This document shows, one piece after another, positions 10,342 to 21,861 of a stretch of DNA of 64,000 nt. The translations under genes and the position numbers were made by a program. The stretch is from the NCBI GenBank assembly GCA_910588075.1, contig CAJUOS010000004.1:25958-89957 (forward strand). Direction: 5' to 3'. The stretch comes from an uncultured Erysipelotrichaceae bacterium. Its GTDB lineage: Bacteria; Bacillota_I; Bacilli_A; Erysipelotrichales; Coprobacillaceae. Position 1 is the stretch's first letter. The number at the start of each line of letters is the position of its first letter. The notes beneath the pieces were generated by a model. It was given only the letters and a program-made list of their open reading frames with translations, searched no databases and was not told the origin of the DNA.

Positions 10342-10770
10342 ATGGACTTAAATAAAAAAGTTGAAGAATTAAACAATGAAAAGCACAAGTTATTATTAAT
10401 TATTGGTACGCCTGGTAGTGGTAAGTCAAAAATCATCAGAGAGTATAGCCAAGAAACTGGTATTCCTATTATTGATTTAGATACAATTTTTATGCATACT
10501 CCTTCAGATCAACTTATGAATGAAATGAAAAACTTTTTATCAACATATCATCAAAATGTACTATTACTTGACAATAAAAAAATCCTCTATGCAAAAAATA
10601 GTACAATTGATTTATTAGCCTTCTTAAAAGAGATAAGTGAAATAATTCCTGTTATTGCAACATGGAATGGTAAAATAGAAGATGGTCAAGTATTCCATTT
10701 CCGTAAAGACGCTTCAGAAGATCTCATCTATTCTGTCGATAAAGAGGACTTCAAATATATCTTATGTTAA
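10342..10770 (+). CDS. BrxF-like P-loop ATPase (orphan)
   Basis: This 142-residue protein has a Walker A motif GTPGSGKS at residues 22-29, a Walker B-like NVLLLDN around 72-78 and a conserved IPVIATWNGKIEDGQ block near 108-122. Size and motif order fit BrxF, the small P-loop protein of type 3 BREX defence systems. None of the other BREX genes (brxC, pglX, pglZ, brxHII) is in this window; the next gene is a broken transposase. It may be a defence remnant, or an unrelated housekeeping use of the fold. The ATG lies in CCATGG after AAAAGGAG. A cre-like site overlaps its promoter. Confidence 0.55.
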   Translation: MDLNKKVEELNNEKHKLLLIIGTPGSGKSKIIREYSQETGIPIIDLDTIFMHTPSDQLMNEMKNFLSTYHQNVLLLDNKKILYAKNSTIDLLAFLKEISEIIPVIATWNGKIEDGQVFHFRKDASEDLIYSVDKEDFKYILC

Positions 10771-10775
10771 AAAGA

Positions 10776-10807
10776 AAAGTTATAACAATTATTTATGTTA
10801 TAACTTT
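10776..10807 (+). terminator. terminator-like hairpin after BrxF-like gene
   Basis: AAAGTTATAACA and TGTTATAACTTT form a perfect 12-bp stem with an 8-base loop directly after the stop codon. There is no long T-run; a second hairpin with TTTTTG at 10811-10843 follows and belongs to the transposon remnant or acts with it. Confidence 0.6.
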
Positions 10808-10880
10808 CAGGCTGTTGACAAAGTAGAAAGTCAACAGCTTTTTGTTTTCAAATAGAAAAATATATGATATTATTTCTATA

Positions 10881-10986
10881 GTCGTGGATGACTTCTTTCC
10901 AAGTATGCAAACTTTGAAGCTCCACGACCTTTTATTATATTACGATATTATGGAAATATGGTATAATATAGATGCATACTTGGAGG
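10881..10986 (+). promoter_or_regulatory. transposase leader: hairpin, promoter and self-complementary RBS
   Basis: GTCGTGGA (10881-10888) pairs with TCCACGAC (10921-10928), with inner CTTC/GAAG pairs. Its loop contains TCCAAGTATGCA (10898-10909), the exact complement of TGCATACTTGGA (10973-10984), which overlaps the GGAGG ribosome binding site (10982-10986). A TATAAT at 10962-10967 with TTACGA at 10940-10945 would start transcription near 10974, downstream of the hairpin. Read-through RNA could therefore hide the RBS, while RNA from the native promoter could not. Confidence 0.55.
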
Positions 10987-10995
10987 TAAAATATT

Positions 10996-11613
10996 ATGGC
11001 AATGACAAATCGTGCAAATATGAAATTTGATGGAATTATTTTGAGTACTTTAGACGACATAGTACCACAAGATCATTTAGTAAAAATACTTGAAAAGACT
11101 ATAGATTGGAAGTTTGTCTATCCATTGGTAAAACCACTTTATAGTCATGTAGGAAGACATTCTATTGACCCTGTGGTACTTTTTAAAATGATTTTTATCA
11201 ATTATACATTTGGTATCAATTCTATGAGAAAGACTTGTAAAGAAATTCAAGTCAATATGGCATATAGATGGTTTTTGGGTATCAGTATTGATGAAGAGGT
11301 GCCCAACTATTCTACGTGGTCAAAAAACTATCAAAGAAGATACAAAGACAGTCAGGTCTTTGATCAAATCTTTAATCATATTATCAAACAAGGTATTGAT
11401 AATGGATTTATAGATACAATGACAGTATTTGGAGATGGTACACATAGAAAAGCCAATGCCAATTCAAGAAAAGCGACTAATAAAGAAGTTGAAATGATAG
11501 CTAAAACATATGAAAAAGAATTACTTGATGAAATCAAAGAACTGCTTAAAAACCTATATGACCTGAATATATCAATACTTCATAATCAGCATGAAATAAT
11601 AAATGATAGCTAG
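10996..11613 (+). pseudogene. truncated IS1182-family transposase
   Basis: The 205-codon frame matches the N-terminal DUF772 part of IS1182-family transposases: the early PQDHLVKILEKTIDWKFVY, then HVGRHSIDPVVLFKMIFI, the region MAYRWFLGISIDEEVPNYST, and the first catalytic Asp region TVFGDGTHRKANANSRK near residue 150. Family members are about 450-550 residues, so more than half is missing, including later catalytic acidic residues. The last ~20 codons no longer look like transposase. The protein cannot be an active transposase. Confidence 0.85.
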
Positions 11614-11642
11614 AACTAAAAGATAATGATATCATATTATAA

Positions 11643-11704
11643 AAAAGAGACCTTTCTAATAGCATGTAATCAACACCACCTCATGTTATTAGATGATCTC
11701 TTTT
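11643..11704 (-). terminator. terminator of cellobiose-type PTS operon
   Basis: AAAAGAGA at 11643-11650 pairs with TCTCTTTT at 11697-11704, and inner CTAATA-CATG / CATG-TATTAG segments extend the stem. It lies 39 bp beyond the stop codon of the GH1 gene and has T-runs in both directions. Confidence 0.6.
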
Positions 11705-11742
11705 ATTCAAAACATCAAGTTATTTTACAAACCCTCATTCAT

Positions 11743-14446
<2,704 letters not shown>

Positions 14447-14448
14447 TT

Positions 14449-14757
14449 TTACTCTCCTTTCATTTTACTAACCATATCCAATACTGCATTACCATCTAAC
14501 ATACCATAATCCATCATATTAATAGCAGCAACCCTTACTCCTTTTGGTTCATATGTTGATTTCAAATCATCTAAACAGTATGATAATTGTGGCCCTAATA
14601 AAATAATATCAGGTAATGGTTCCCTTTTATGTAAATTAGATTCTGGAATGGCTTCTATTTTCAAATCCATTTTTCTTTTTTTAGCTGCATCAATCATTTC
14701 ACTCATAAGCATACTTGTTGATAATCCAGCTGCACAACATAAAACAATGTCTATCAT
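14449..14757 (-). CDS. PTS lactose/cellobiose-type EIIB
   Basis: This 102-residue cytoplasmic phosphocarrier starts with MIDIVLCCAAGLSTSMLMSEM, where the second Cys of LCCAAG is the expected phosphorylation site. It passes phosphate from EIIA to the incoming sugar at EIIC. ATG follows GGAGG. It sits 6 bp after the EIIA gene. Confidence 0.92.
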   Translation of the reverse strand: MIDIVLCCAAGLSTSMLMSEMIDAAKKRKMDLKIEAIPESNLHKREPLPDIILLGPQLSYCLDDLKSTYEPKGVRVAAINMMDYGMLDGNAVLDMVSKMKGE

Positions 14758-14763
14758 ATTTGT

Positions 14764-15081
14764 TTATCCTCCATTTTTTTCATATAACATAATAAACTCC
14801 TTTGCTAATCCTTTTAATAGAATTGCATTCATCAAGTGATCCTGAGCATGAATCATAATAACACTGCAATCCATACTTTCTCCTCTTGCCTCCTTAATAA
14901 GAAGATCAGTTTGTGCTTGATGTGCACCTGTCAAGCTATCTTCACCTTCTTGTAATAATTTTTTTGCTTTTTCATAGTCATGAGTTCTTGCAGTTTCAAT
15001 CGCTTTAAAAAACAATGAATAAGCAGTTCCAGCATGGCTTATCATTTTAAACGATATTTTTTGAACTTCACTTTGATTCAT
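14764..15081 (-). CDS. PTS lactose/cellobiose-type EIIA
   Basis: This 105-residue protein is the helical trimeric EIIA of the lactose/cellobiose family. The active-site His lies in MIHAQDHLMNAILLKG, and the metal-binding/packing Asp is nearby. It is the first gene of the EIIA-EIIB-EIIC-GH1 operon and follows an AAGGAGG ribosome binding site. Transcription probably starts in the 175-bp region shared with the divergent PRD regulator. Confidence 0.92.
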   Translation of the reverse strand: MNQSEVQKISFKMISHAGTAYSLFFKAIETARTHDYEKAKKLLQEGEDSLTGAHQAQTDLLIKEARGESMDCSVIMIHAQDHLMNAILLKGLAKEFIMLYEKNGG

Positions 15082-15142
15082 GTGTATACCTCCTTGTTTA
15101 CAACTTAATCATAATTTATATATGATTTTATTTCCAACAAAG

Positions 15143-15164
15143 TTTTGCGAGGTATACCGCAAAA
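15143..15164. promoter_or_regulatory. inverted repeat between PTS operon and PRD regulator
   Basis: TTTTGCG (15143-15149) and CGCAAAA (15158-15164) form a perfect 7-bp inverted repeat around AGGTATAC. It is the only strikingly GC-containing element in the region and lies just upstream of a plausible TTGTTG -35 of the PTS operon, the position expected for an activator site of the LicR/PRD type. Confidence 0.5.
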
Positions 15165-15255
15165 TAATATTTGTTAAATTATACATAATATGAAATAATA
15201 TAACCAGAAAATATAAGATATATATTGACATATTATAGAGAGGTGGTATTTGCTC

Positions 15256-17157
15256 ATGAAACAATTTACAAGCAGACAAAAGCAAATTATAAACATTATT
15301 TCTAATGTTCATACGCCAATCACTGGCAAAGAATTAAGTCAAGCCTTAAATGTGTCTATGCGAACTATTCAATCTGAAATATCTTCAATAAATAAAAGTA
15401 AAAAAATTATCAATTCTTCTCATAAAGGTTATTTCTTAACTCAAGAACTATATAACATTAATAATGAGATAGTTCAATCACAATCAGATGATGAACATAT
15501 TATTTTGAATAATATATTAATAACAGAAACATCATTTCAAATTGATGAATTTGCTGATTCATTATATATGAGTCGTACAACTTTAGAAAACAAATTAAAA
15601 AAATGTAATCATTTTCTTAAACCTTATCATCTTAAAATAGAAAAAAATAAAAATCATATCTATGTTTCTGGTAAAGAATCTGATAAAAGACGATGTATTA
15701 AAGATTTTATCATCAACGAGACAATTCCAGCCTTTATTAGCATCCAAAATTTAGAACACTATTTTTCAGATATTGATTTTTCACGCATTGAAAAAATCAT
15801 TTTAAGCACTATACAAAAACATGGTTATACAATAGATGAACCTTATAGAACAAATGTTGTCATTAATACTGTCATTGCACTTCATAGAATGCGAACTAAT
15901 CATTATGTAGAAAACAACAGTTCATATGTAAAAAATGAAACAGAATCATACTTAATAGCACAAGAAATTTGTCAAATATATGGAAATCATTGGTCAATCC
16001 ATCCTATGAAAGATGATATAACTTATATTGGCTCTTTACTTATAGGACAAATGAAACCAATATCATCACAAATTGAAACTAATACATTCAAAAATGTGAT
16101 TTCATCTCAATTTATTAATAAAATCAATAATATATTAAATTCTGCATTTCAATCATATTCATTACACATAGATTCATCTCAATACCTATATGGTTTTTCT
16201 TTACATATTGATAGTATGATTAAAAGAATAAAAACAACTTATCCTGTTAATAATGATCTACTTGATAATATAAAAAAGAACTGCCCGTTTATTTATGATG
16301 TTGCTGTAAAAATTGCACACAAATTAGAAAAACAATTTCAAATTCAGATCCCTGATACTGAAATTGGCTATATTTGTATTCATATTGGTTTTTTGATTGA
16401 ATCATCTATTGATAATAATACAAAAGTCAATGTTGCATTATATGGAACAGAATATCATCAAATTTTAACAAATATCAAAAATAGGATAGAATCTGAATAT
16501 AAAAATTTCATGAATCTTACGATAATAGAAAAAACACAATTTGATATTCTTTCACAAAAAAAATGGGATTTAATCATTACAACACAACCACTAGAAATAA
16601 TAGGTCAACAAGTTATTATGATTTCTCCCTTTTATACACTAGAAGATCAAACCTGTATAAATTTAGCCATCAAAAATTGTGTAGCAATTAGTGAAAGAAA
16701 AAAACAAACAGATTTATTTTCTAACTATTTTCATAAAGATTTGTGGTTTAAAAACACCAAATTTTCAACAAAAGAAGAAGTTATTCAATTTTTAGGAAAT
16801 AAACTTATTCATAATGGTGTTGTTCAATCCGACTTTATTCATTCTGTATTAGAACGAGAAAGACTTTCATCAACTTGTTTCTATGGAAACTTTGCTATTC
16901 CTCATGCATTAGAAATGAATGCAAAAAAAACAATGGTATGTGTAATGACTAGTGAATCATGTATTCAATGGAATGATAAAGCAATTCATCTTGTTTTAAT
17001 GATTACTATTCAAGAAAATGATAGAAAAAAATTTATGGAGTTATATAATGGCATTGTAAAAGTATTAAAAAATCAAAAAAATATCTCACCCTTAATTTCT
17101 GCAAATACTTTTGATGAATTTATGCAATCTCTAAAAAATGCAGTATATGAATTTTGA
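15256..17157 (+). CDS. PRD-containing transcriptional activator with EIIA domain (LicR-like)
   Basis: This protein of about 633 residues has N-terminal helix-turn-helix domains (about 1-130; TGKELSQALNVSMRTIQSEI), two PTS regulation domains (about 170-390, with conserved His in NVVINTVIALHRM and IGYICIHIGF), an EIIB-like segment, and a C-terminal fructose/mannitol-type EIIA domain (about 490-633) with active His in FAIPHALEMN. Such proteins activate PTS operons according to their phosphorylation by HPr and EIIB. It is divergent from the EIIA gene it likely controls. I start it at ATG 15256, after GAGGTGG; a TTG at 15250 is also in frame. Confidence 0.88.
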   Translation: MKQFTSRQKQIINIISNVHTPITGKELSQALNVSMRTIQSEISSINKSKKIINSSHKGYFLTQELYNINNEIVQSQSDDEHIILNNILITETSFQIDEFADSLYMSRTTLENKLKKCNHFLKPYHLKIEKNKNHIYVSGKESDKRRCIKDFIINETIPAFISIQNLEHYFSDIDFSRIEKIILSTIQKHGYTIDEPYRTNVVINTVIALHRMRTNHYVENNSSYVKNETESYLIAQEICQIYGNHWSIHPMKDDITYIGSLLIGQMKPISSQIETNTFKNVISSQFINKINNILNSAFQSYSLHIDSSQYLYGFSLHIDSMIKRIKTTYPVNNDLLDNIKKNCPFIYDVAVKIAHKLEKQFQIQIPDTEIGYICIHIGFLIESSIDNNTKVNVALYGTEYHQILTNIKNRIESEYKNFMNLTIIEKTQFDILSQKKWDLIITTQPLEIIGQQVIMISPFYTLEDQTCINLAIKNCVAISERKKQTDLFSNYFHKDLWFKNTKFSTKEEVIQFLGNKLIHNGVVQSDFIHSVLERERLSSTCFYGNFAIPHALEMNAKKTMVCVMTSESCIQWNDKAIHLVLMITIQENDRKKFMELYNGIVKVLKNQKNISPLISANTFDEFMQSLKNAVYEF

Positions 17158-17216
17158 GTATGTAAATTACTTTGAGGTATTTATTATATTCTCTTTTTTG
17201 ACCTTTTTCATATCTT

Positions 17217-17255
17217 AAGGTGGATTTTGCTCTTTGCTTTTTCCACCTTTTCATT
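17217..17255 (+). terminator. terminator of PRD regulator gene
   Basis: AAGGTGGA (17217-17224) pairs with TCCACCTT (17242-17249) and is followed by TTTT, about 60 bp past the stop codon. Confidence 0.7.
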
Positions 17256-17369
17256 TTCATGATATAATTATCTTATCAATTTATTTAAAATCCTAAGAAA
17301 GAAAAAAGAATAATCTTCTCTCTGACTAAAGTTTGATGTATTACTCTGTTCCAATGAACAATATGATAA

Positions 17370-17690
17370 TAACCAATAATTATCAATTTATGATAAAATT
17401 ATTTCTCGTTTAAATTTTTCTACCATTATCTATCCTTATTGCGACCATAATGACTAGTCTACTCATTCCACATATGAACGTTATGTTAATTTCCTTTCTA
17501 TGCGCCTCAAAATCACCAGAATCATCTGTGTAGCAACTTATGTCATTCTTGTTGAAAATATGATTCTCTTTTCATATCTAAGCTACAGTGACATCAGACT
17601 TATCCTTTCTTCTGTTGATGCTCATGCTTCTTTCTCTCATTTTTATTTTGCCAAATACAAATATATTATGTCATCTTACTGAAATATGTG
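17370..17690 (+). pseudogene. decayed zinc-ribbon transposase-like fragment
   Basis: The forward strand reads, with stop codons, as a cysteine/histidine-containing N-terminal piece (YPYCDHND, then THSTYERYVNFLSMRLKI, TRIICVATYVILVEN and FSYLSYSDIRLIL). This order resembles the DUF6431-type transposase-associated zinc ribbon, but I cannot confirm it. No full frame exists. The identification is tentative. Confidence 0.3.
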
Positions 17691-18180
17691 TCTATATAAT
17701 TCAAGATATTTTCCTGTCATTTCTATGTGAGTTTGATATCTTTTTCCTCTTCTTCCATTTATATTGTAATTGTAATCAATAATACAAGGAGGAAAACAGC
17801 ATATTAAAACTTGATTTATTCAATCATTTATACATAAAAAGTGATTCCTATGGTTTTATGCCTTCAAAGCAGTATCAAATGGTTATAGACATGCTTCTGC
17901 TTCTAATATATACACTTCTTTCCATTCACATAATTCTCTTAATATCTTATTCGTAGAAGGCTTGCCTCCTGTATTTTGATGCGAATACGACATGATATTT
18001 ACAACTCCATTTCGTACGTGATAAACTATGTAAGTCATTTGTTTGATTTTTTTCATTCATTTGATTTTCCTTCTGTTTTTGTCTTGCAGTTCCTAGACCA
18101 CATTTCTATTATACAGGAGTTTTTTTCCATTATCACTTCGTTAAAGCTTTTTCTTGACCCACAAACTATCTGTGGTTTTT
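17691..18180. other. unassigned decayed intergenic DNA
   Basis: The right half of the 1.07-kb gap between the PRD regulator and the LicT-type gene has only short frames (the longest is 73 codons, 17976-18197, without a convincing ribosome binding site or family resemblance). It contains an AGGAGGAAAA sequence at about 17788 not followed by an ATG frame, and a small CCACA-TGTGG hairpin with T-run near 18158. It looks like the tail of the same decayed element. Confidence 0.35.
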
Positions 18181-18196
18181 ATTGTATACAAAAATA

Positions 18197-18216
18197 AGGA
18201 AACCTTATGGTTCCCT
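18197..18216 (-). terminator. terminator of glucose-type PTS operon
   Basis: On the minus strand AGGGAACC pairs with GGTTTCCT around ATAA and is followed by TATTTTTG, 9 bp beyond the stop of the antiterminator gene. Confidence 0.7.
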
Positions 18217-18224
18217 AACACTTT

Positions 18225-19058
18225 CTAATTGCTATTCATATTTCTTTTAATATGTACACATAGATACGTTTGTTCATCTGGTGATAAATCATAATTATAT
18301 TTCTTTAAAATTAAATCAACTATTCTATTAATACACATAGATAATCTTGGATCATCTTTTAACATTTTTCTAATATCATAAGTTGTATCTACATTTGAAA
18401 TAGGTTCATTTCTAAAAATACGTTCACCTAAATATTTAAGGTGCATAGAAATACGTGCATATTCTAATGAATCTAATTTTAATTCTTTTTTCATTGTTTT
18501 TTGAATGACCTCAATGACTTCTTTTGTAAGTGTTGTTATTCTTGTAGCATTATTATGTCTATTAGATAAAGAGAAATTAGCAAGGTGTAAAGCAATGTAA
18601 CCAGCCTCGTTTTCATCTAAAAGAATTCTTGTTTTCTTAAAAATATATCGAATTGCCCATAACCCTACTTCAAATTCTTTTTTATATAGAATTTTTGTTT
18701 CATTAAGAATAATATTTGGTAAATATACATTTTCCTGATAACGCTTCATAGCAAAAGAGATATGATCACTTATTGTAATAAAAACTTCACTACTAAAATC
18801 TGTTTCTAAATATTTTCTTGCTTTTTTTATAATTTGTTCTGTAATCTCAAAATAAATAACGGGTATTTTATTTAATGATGACTCAAGTCTTTTTAATTGT
18901 TCATCTTGAAAAACATACCTTTTCTCTATTTTATTTTCATCTACTAAATCTCCTGGTTTTTTCTTAAATCCAATACCTGGACCTGTTAAAATAATATCTT
19001 GCTTATCCTCAGATAAAGCTACAACACTATTATTATTAAATACTTTTAAAATAACCAT
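18225..19058 (-). CDS. LicT/GlcT-type transcription antiterminator
   Basis: This protein of 277 residues has an N-terminal RNA-binding domain (about 1-55, VILKVFNNNSVVAL and LTGPGIGFKKKPGD) and two PRDs (about 70-275; conserved His in YIALHLANFS, RISMHLKYLGER and YLCVHIKRN). The family binds a ribonucleic antiterminator hairpin in PTS mRNAs when correctly phosphorylated. It follows the EIICB gene directly. I start at ATG 19058 (AGGTGATAAAG upstream); a GTG at 19067 is also possible. No antiterminator/terminator pair was recognised in the 105-bp region ahead of EIICB, so its RNA target is unclear. Confidence 0.88.
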   Translation of the reverse strand: MVILKVFNNNSVVALSEDKQDIILTGPGIGFKKKPGDLVDENKIEKRYVFQDEQLKRLESSLNKIPVIYFEITEQIIKKARKYLETDFSSEVFITISDHISFAMKRYQENVYLPNIILNETKILYKKEFEVGLWAIRYIFKKTRILLDENEAGYIALHLANFSLSNRHNNATRITTLTKEVIEVIQKTMKKELKLDSLEYARISMHLKYLGERIFRNEPISNVDTTYDIRKMLKDDPRLSMCINRIVDLILKKYNYDLSPDEQTYLCVHIKRNMNSN

Positions 19059-19067
19059 CTTTATCAC

Positions 19068-20528
19068 CTACCTAATAATATCATTCATTGCCTCAACTAT
19101 AAAATCAACACGTGTCCCAATAATGGCTTGTAATCCATTTTTCCCCATTTTCACAATGCCACTTACACCTGTACTCATAATCTTTTCTTCATCAACCAAT
19201 TTCATATCTTTCACTTGAACTCTTAATCGAGTAATACAACTATCCACTGATAAAATATTGCTTTTTCCACCTAATGCTTCAACATAAATAATTGCTAACT
19301 CATCATAATCATCACTTTCTAATGTTATATGTTCTTGTGTCATTACATCATCAAAAACGACATCATCTATTTCTCTTCCTGGTGTCATTAAATTATACCT
19401 TAAAATCATAAACCTAAAAAGAAAATAATAAACAAAAGCACATATCAAGCCTAATGGAATAAGCATAAATATATGATTTGAAAAAGGTGCTCTCATACTG
19501 AGAAAATAATCAATAAATCCTGCTGAGAAGCTAAAACCTGCTATCCACTTCATTGATGCTGCAATAAAAACAAAAACTCCAGTTAACATTGCATGTATAA
19601 AATATAATGAAGGAGCTACAAACATAAATGCAAATTCTATGGGTTCAGTAACACCTGTTAAAAAAGAAGCAACAGCACTTGATAACAAAATAACTCCCAC
19701 TCTTTTTTTATTTTCAGGTCTTGCATAACGATACATTGCCAAAGCTGCTGCTGGTAAACCAAACATCATAACTGGAAAAAAGCCAGCTTGATACATTCCT
19801 GTTTGTCCCACAATTCCTCCTGATACTGTTCCCCAAAACTTGCCAATATCATTAATATTGGCAACATCAAACCAAAATACAGAATTTAATGCATGATGTA
19901 AACCAGTAGGAATAAGTAATCTATTTAAGAAAGCATATATTCCAGCACCTAACGATCCTAAACCAGCAATAATCTCACTAAAATGCACAAAGAAATCATA
20001 TAATATTGGCCATACAAAAATTAATACTAATGATAACACTAACATTGCTCCTGTACAAACAATAGGAACAAATCTTTTTCCAGCAAAGAACGAAAAAGCT
20101 TTAGGTAATTGAATATCAAAATAACGATCATATAATTGTGCACTTATTAAACCAATTAAAATACCTATAAATGCATTTGGTGTACTTTCAAAACATTGTG
20201 GTACATTTGATTTTGGAATATTCATCAATAAAGCTAAGGTCGATTTTGATAAAAGATTTTCAACAATTAAGAAAGAAACAACTGTACTCATCATAATCAT
20301 TGAATCTTTCTGCTCTGCCATACCAATAGCTATACCAACAGCAAATAAGAAAGGAAGATTATCAATAATAGCTCACCCAGATTCTATTAAAAATGCCGCT
20401 ATAATATTATGACTGCCCCAACCAACAGGATCAATCCAATATCCAATTCCCTTTAAAATAGCAGCAATTGGCATAACAGATACAGGTAACATCAAAGATT
20501 TACCTAATCGTTGTAAATAATTTACCAT
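19068..20528 (-). pseudogene. glucose-type PTS EIICB with in-frame TGA at codon 52
   Basis: From ATG 20528 (after GAGGGG) the frame reads MVNYLQRLGKSLMLPVSVMP and continues in family-typical fashion to IESG, then meets TGA at 20373-20375 (codon 52), and resumes in the same frame with AIIDNLPFLFAVGIAIGMAEQ to the end. Family members have Gly at this position (GGA would become TGA by one change). The rest is intact: EIIC membrane domain, the GVTEPIEFAFMF loop and the EIIB active Cys in SVDSCITRLRVQV. A 417-residue frame from an ATG at 20321 exists but lacks a ribosome binding site and the first membrane segments. The gene is probably inactivated, unless this is a sequencing error or read-through occurs. 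Confidence 0.75.
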
Positions 20529-20633
20529 TCAATCACCCCTCTTTTTATTTATTTAATTATCTTGCAAATCATTTTATCTAAACGTATAATAAAATCAAAG
20601 AATTTAAATCTTATGAGAAAAAGGAGTATGTCA

Positions 20634-21116
20634 ATGAAAAACTTTAGACAATTATTTAAAAATAAAAACTATCCTATTCATGCGATTGCTGATGGAAAAG
20701 TCATACGTTTAGAAAACATTCCTGACACTGCATTTTCTCATCGTCTTATTGGTGATGGTTTAGCATTAGAAATCAATTCACCAAATATCTATTCACCTTG
20801 TGATGGTGTTATTTCTACTATCGCTGCTACTAAGCATGTCTTTATTATAACACTTTCTAGTGGTGCAGAACTACTTATTCATATTGGACTTTATCACAAC
20901 AAGCCTGAACATGATTTTTTTCACTATCATTTTGAAGTTGGTCAAAGCATCTCCGCTCATGATCATATTCTTACACTAGATGAAGCATTTCTCAAAGCAC
21001 ATGACTATCAAATCATTATTCCTATGGTTATACTCAATTATCAAAAGCACCCTGTAAAATCTCTTACAACTGCTTCAACTATAGAAAAAGGAAAAAAAAT
21101 CATGACATGTCAATAA
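20634..21116 (+). CDS. PTS glucose-type EIIA
   Basis: This 160-residue protein has the full EIIA-Glc fold: DGKVIRLENIPDTAFSHRLIGDGLAL at the start, the phosphorylatable His in ELLIHIGLYH and the other active-site His in HVFIITLSSG. It delivers phosphate to glucose-family EIIB domains. ATG 20634 follows AAAGGAG with 7-bp spacing; upstream in-frame ATGs at 20562-20625 lack one. It is divergent from the EIICB gene, which suggests it was its partner; it may still serve other EIICB proteins. Confidence 0.9.
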   Translation: MKNFRQLFKNKNYPIHAIADGKVIRLENIPDTAFSHRLIGDGLALEINSPNIYSPCDGVISTIAATKHVFIITLSSGAELLIHIGLYHNKPEHDFFHYHFEVGQSISAHDHILTLDEAFLKAHDYQIIIPMVILNYQKHPVKSLTTASTIEKGKKIMTCQ

Positions 21117-21138
21117 ATAATAATTTATATTATAAAAT

Positions 21139-21178
21139 AAGGTACAAAATGGTTTATAACATTTTGAGACCTTTTTTT
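21139..21178 (+). terminator. terminator after EIIA gene
   Basis: AAGGT..CAAAATG and CATTTTG..ACCTT form a long stem followed by seven T residues, about 25 bp past the stop. Confidence 0.8.
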
Positions 21179-21270
21179 ATTCAATAGTCATAAATCCATA
21201 TATATAATATACGATTTGAGCATATTTTTCAATTTATTTTAAGTTATACAACATTTTCATAAATATTTTA

Positions 21271-21810
21271 TTAAAAACGTTTTTGGCTTTTTCTCTTTTG
21301 AATTTCTATAACATAAGGAGCATTCTTTTTATTTAACATAGAATAACATGAAACATTATAAAGATGTGTATCAAGATGACTTACATAATGATCAATCCAT
21401 ACACTTTCCTTTTGCCCTTCTTCATGTCCCACATAAACAACAATAAATAAAACCTCATTCATCATTTTTATAGCTTTTTTGATTGCTACCTTTGTAGATG
21501 ATAATACAGTTGTTGTTTGATGATTTAATCCTGGTAAATATCCTAAATTAAATATTCCTATATCAAAAGAATGAAAATATAAATCTATATTCTCATGATT
21601 ATCTAAAATCAAGTGAACATTAGATAAATCTTTTACTTTTTCTTGTGTTTTTAAAAGTGCTTGTTCTTGAATATCAAAAGCATAAACTTCTTGACAATGT
21701 TCAGCTAAAAAAACAGTATCACAACCATTCCCCATTGTCATATCAACACCTATCAGTCCACTTGGATATGCTTTTATTCTTTGATGAACATACTCAATCA
21801 TTGATAACAT
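21271..21810 (-). CDS. mnmM: class I SAM methyltransferase, YtqB/MnmM-like
   Basis: This 179-residue protein carries the SAM-binding glycine motif VDMTMGNGCDTVFLA (about 22-36) and the FNLGYLPGLNH motif (about 86-96) characteristic of the YtqB family (rRNA_methylase Pfam group). YtqB of Bacillus subtilis is the tRNA methyltransferase MnmM, which makes the final methyl transfer to mnm5s2U34. Length fits the family. The start follows AAGGAG with 7-bp spacing. The gene stands alone between terminators. Confidence 0.8.
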   Translation of the reverse strand: MLSMIEYVHQRIKAYPSGLIGVDMTMGNGCDTVFLAEHCQEVYAFDIQEQALLKTQEKVKDLSNVHLILDNHENIDLYFHSFDIGIFNLGYLPGLNHQTTTVLSSTKVAIKKAIKMMNEVLFIVVYVGHEEGQKESVWIDHYVSHLDTHLYNVSCYSMLNKKNAPYVIEIQKRKSQKRF

Positions 21811-21861
21811 TTTTTTCTCCTTTTCAAGTATAAAATTATAATAACATTCTATAATAGAATT

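Larger units (their letters stand above)
10808..11613 (+). mobile_element. IS1182-type insertion sequence, left part only
   Basis: The left portion of an IS1182-family element remains: a terminal GCTGTTGA...TCAACAGC hairpin with a T-run (10811-10843), a second leader hairpin, its own promoter, and the first ~190 codons of the transposase. The right half and right end are absent before the convergent GH1 gene ends at 11743. The exact left boundary is inferred from where the BrxF-like gene's own terminator stops; no target duplication can be checked because the right end is gone. Confidence 0.6.

Noticed and set aside
17588-17782. Short forward frames in the 17-18 kb gap
   Set aside because: They overlap in different frames, are hydrophobic by base bias, and lack ribosome binding sites or family resemblance.
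20529-20633. LicT-type RNA antiterminator ahead of the EIICB gene
   Set aside because: The 105-bp region does not contain a recognisable antiterminator stem overlapping a terminator.
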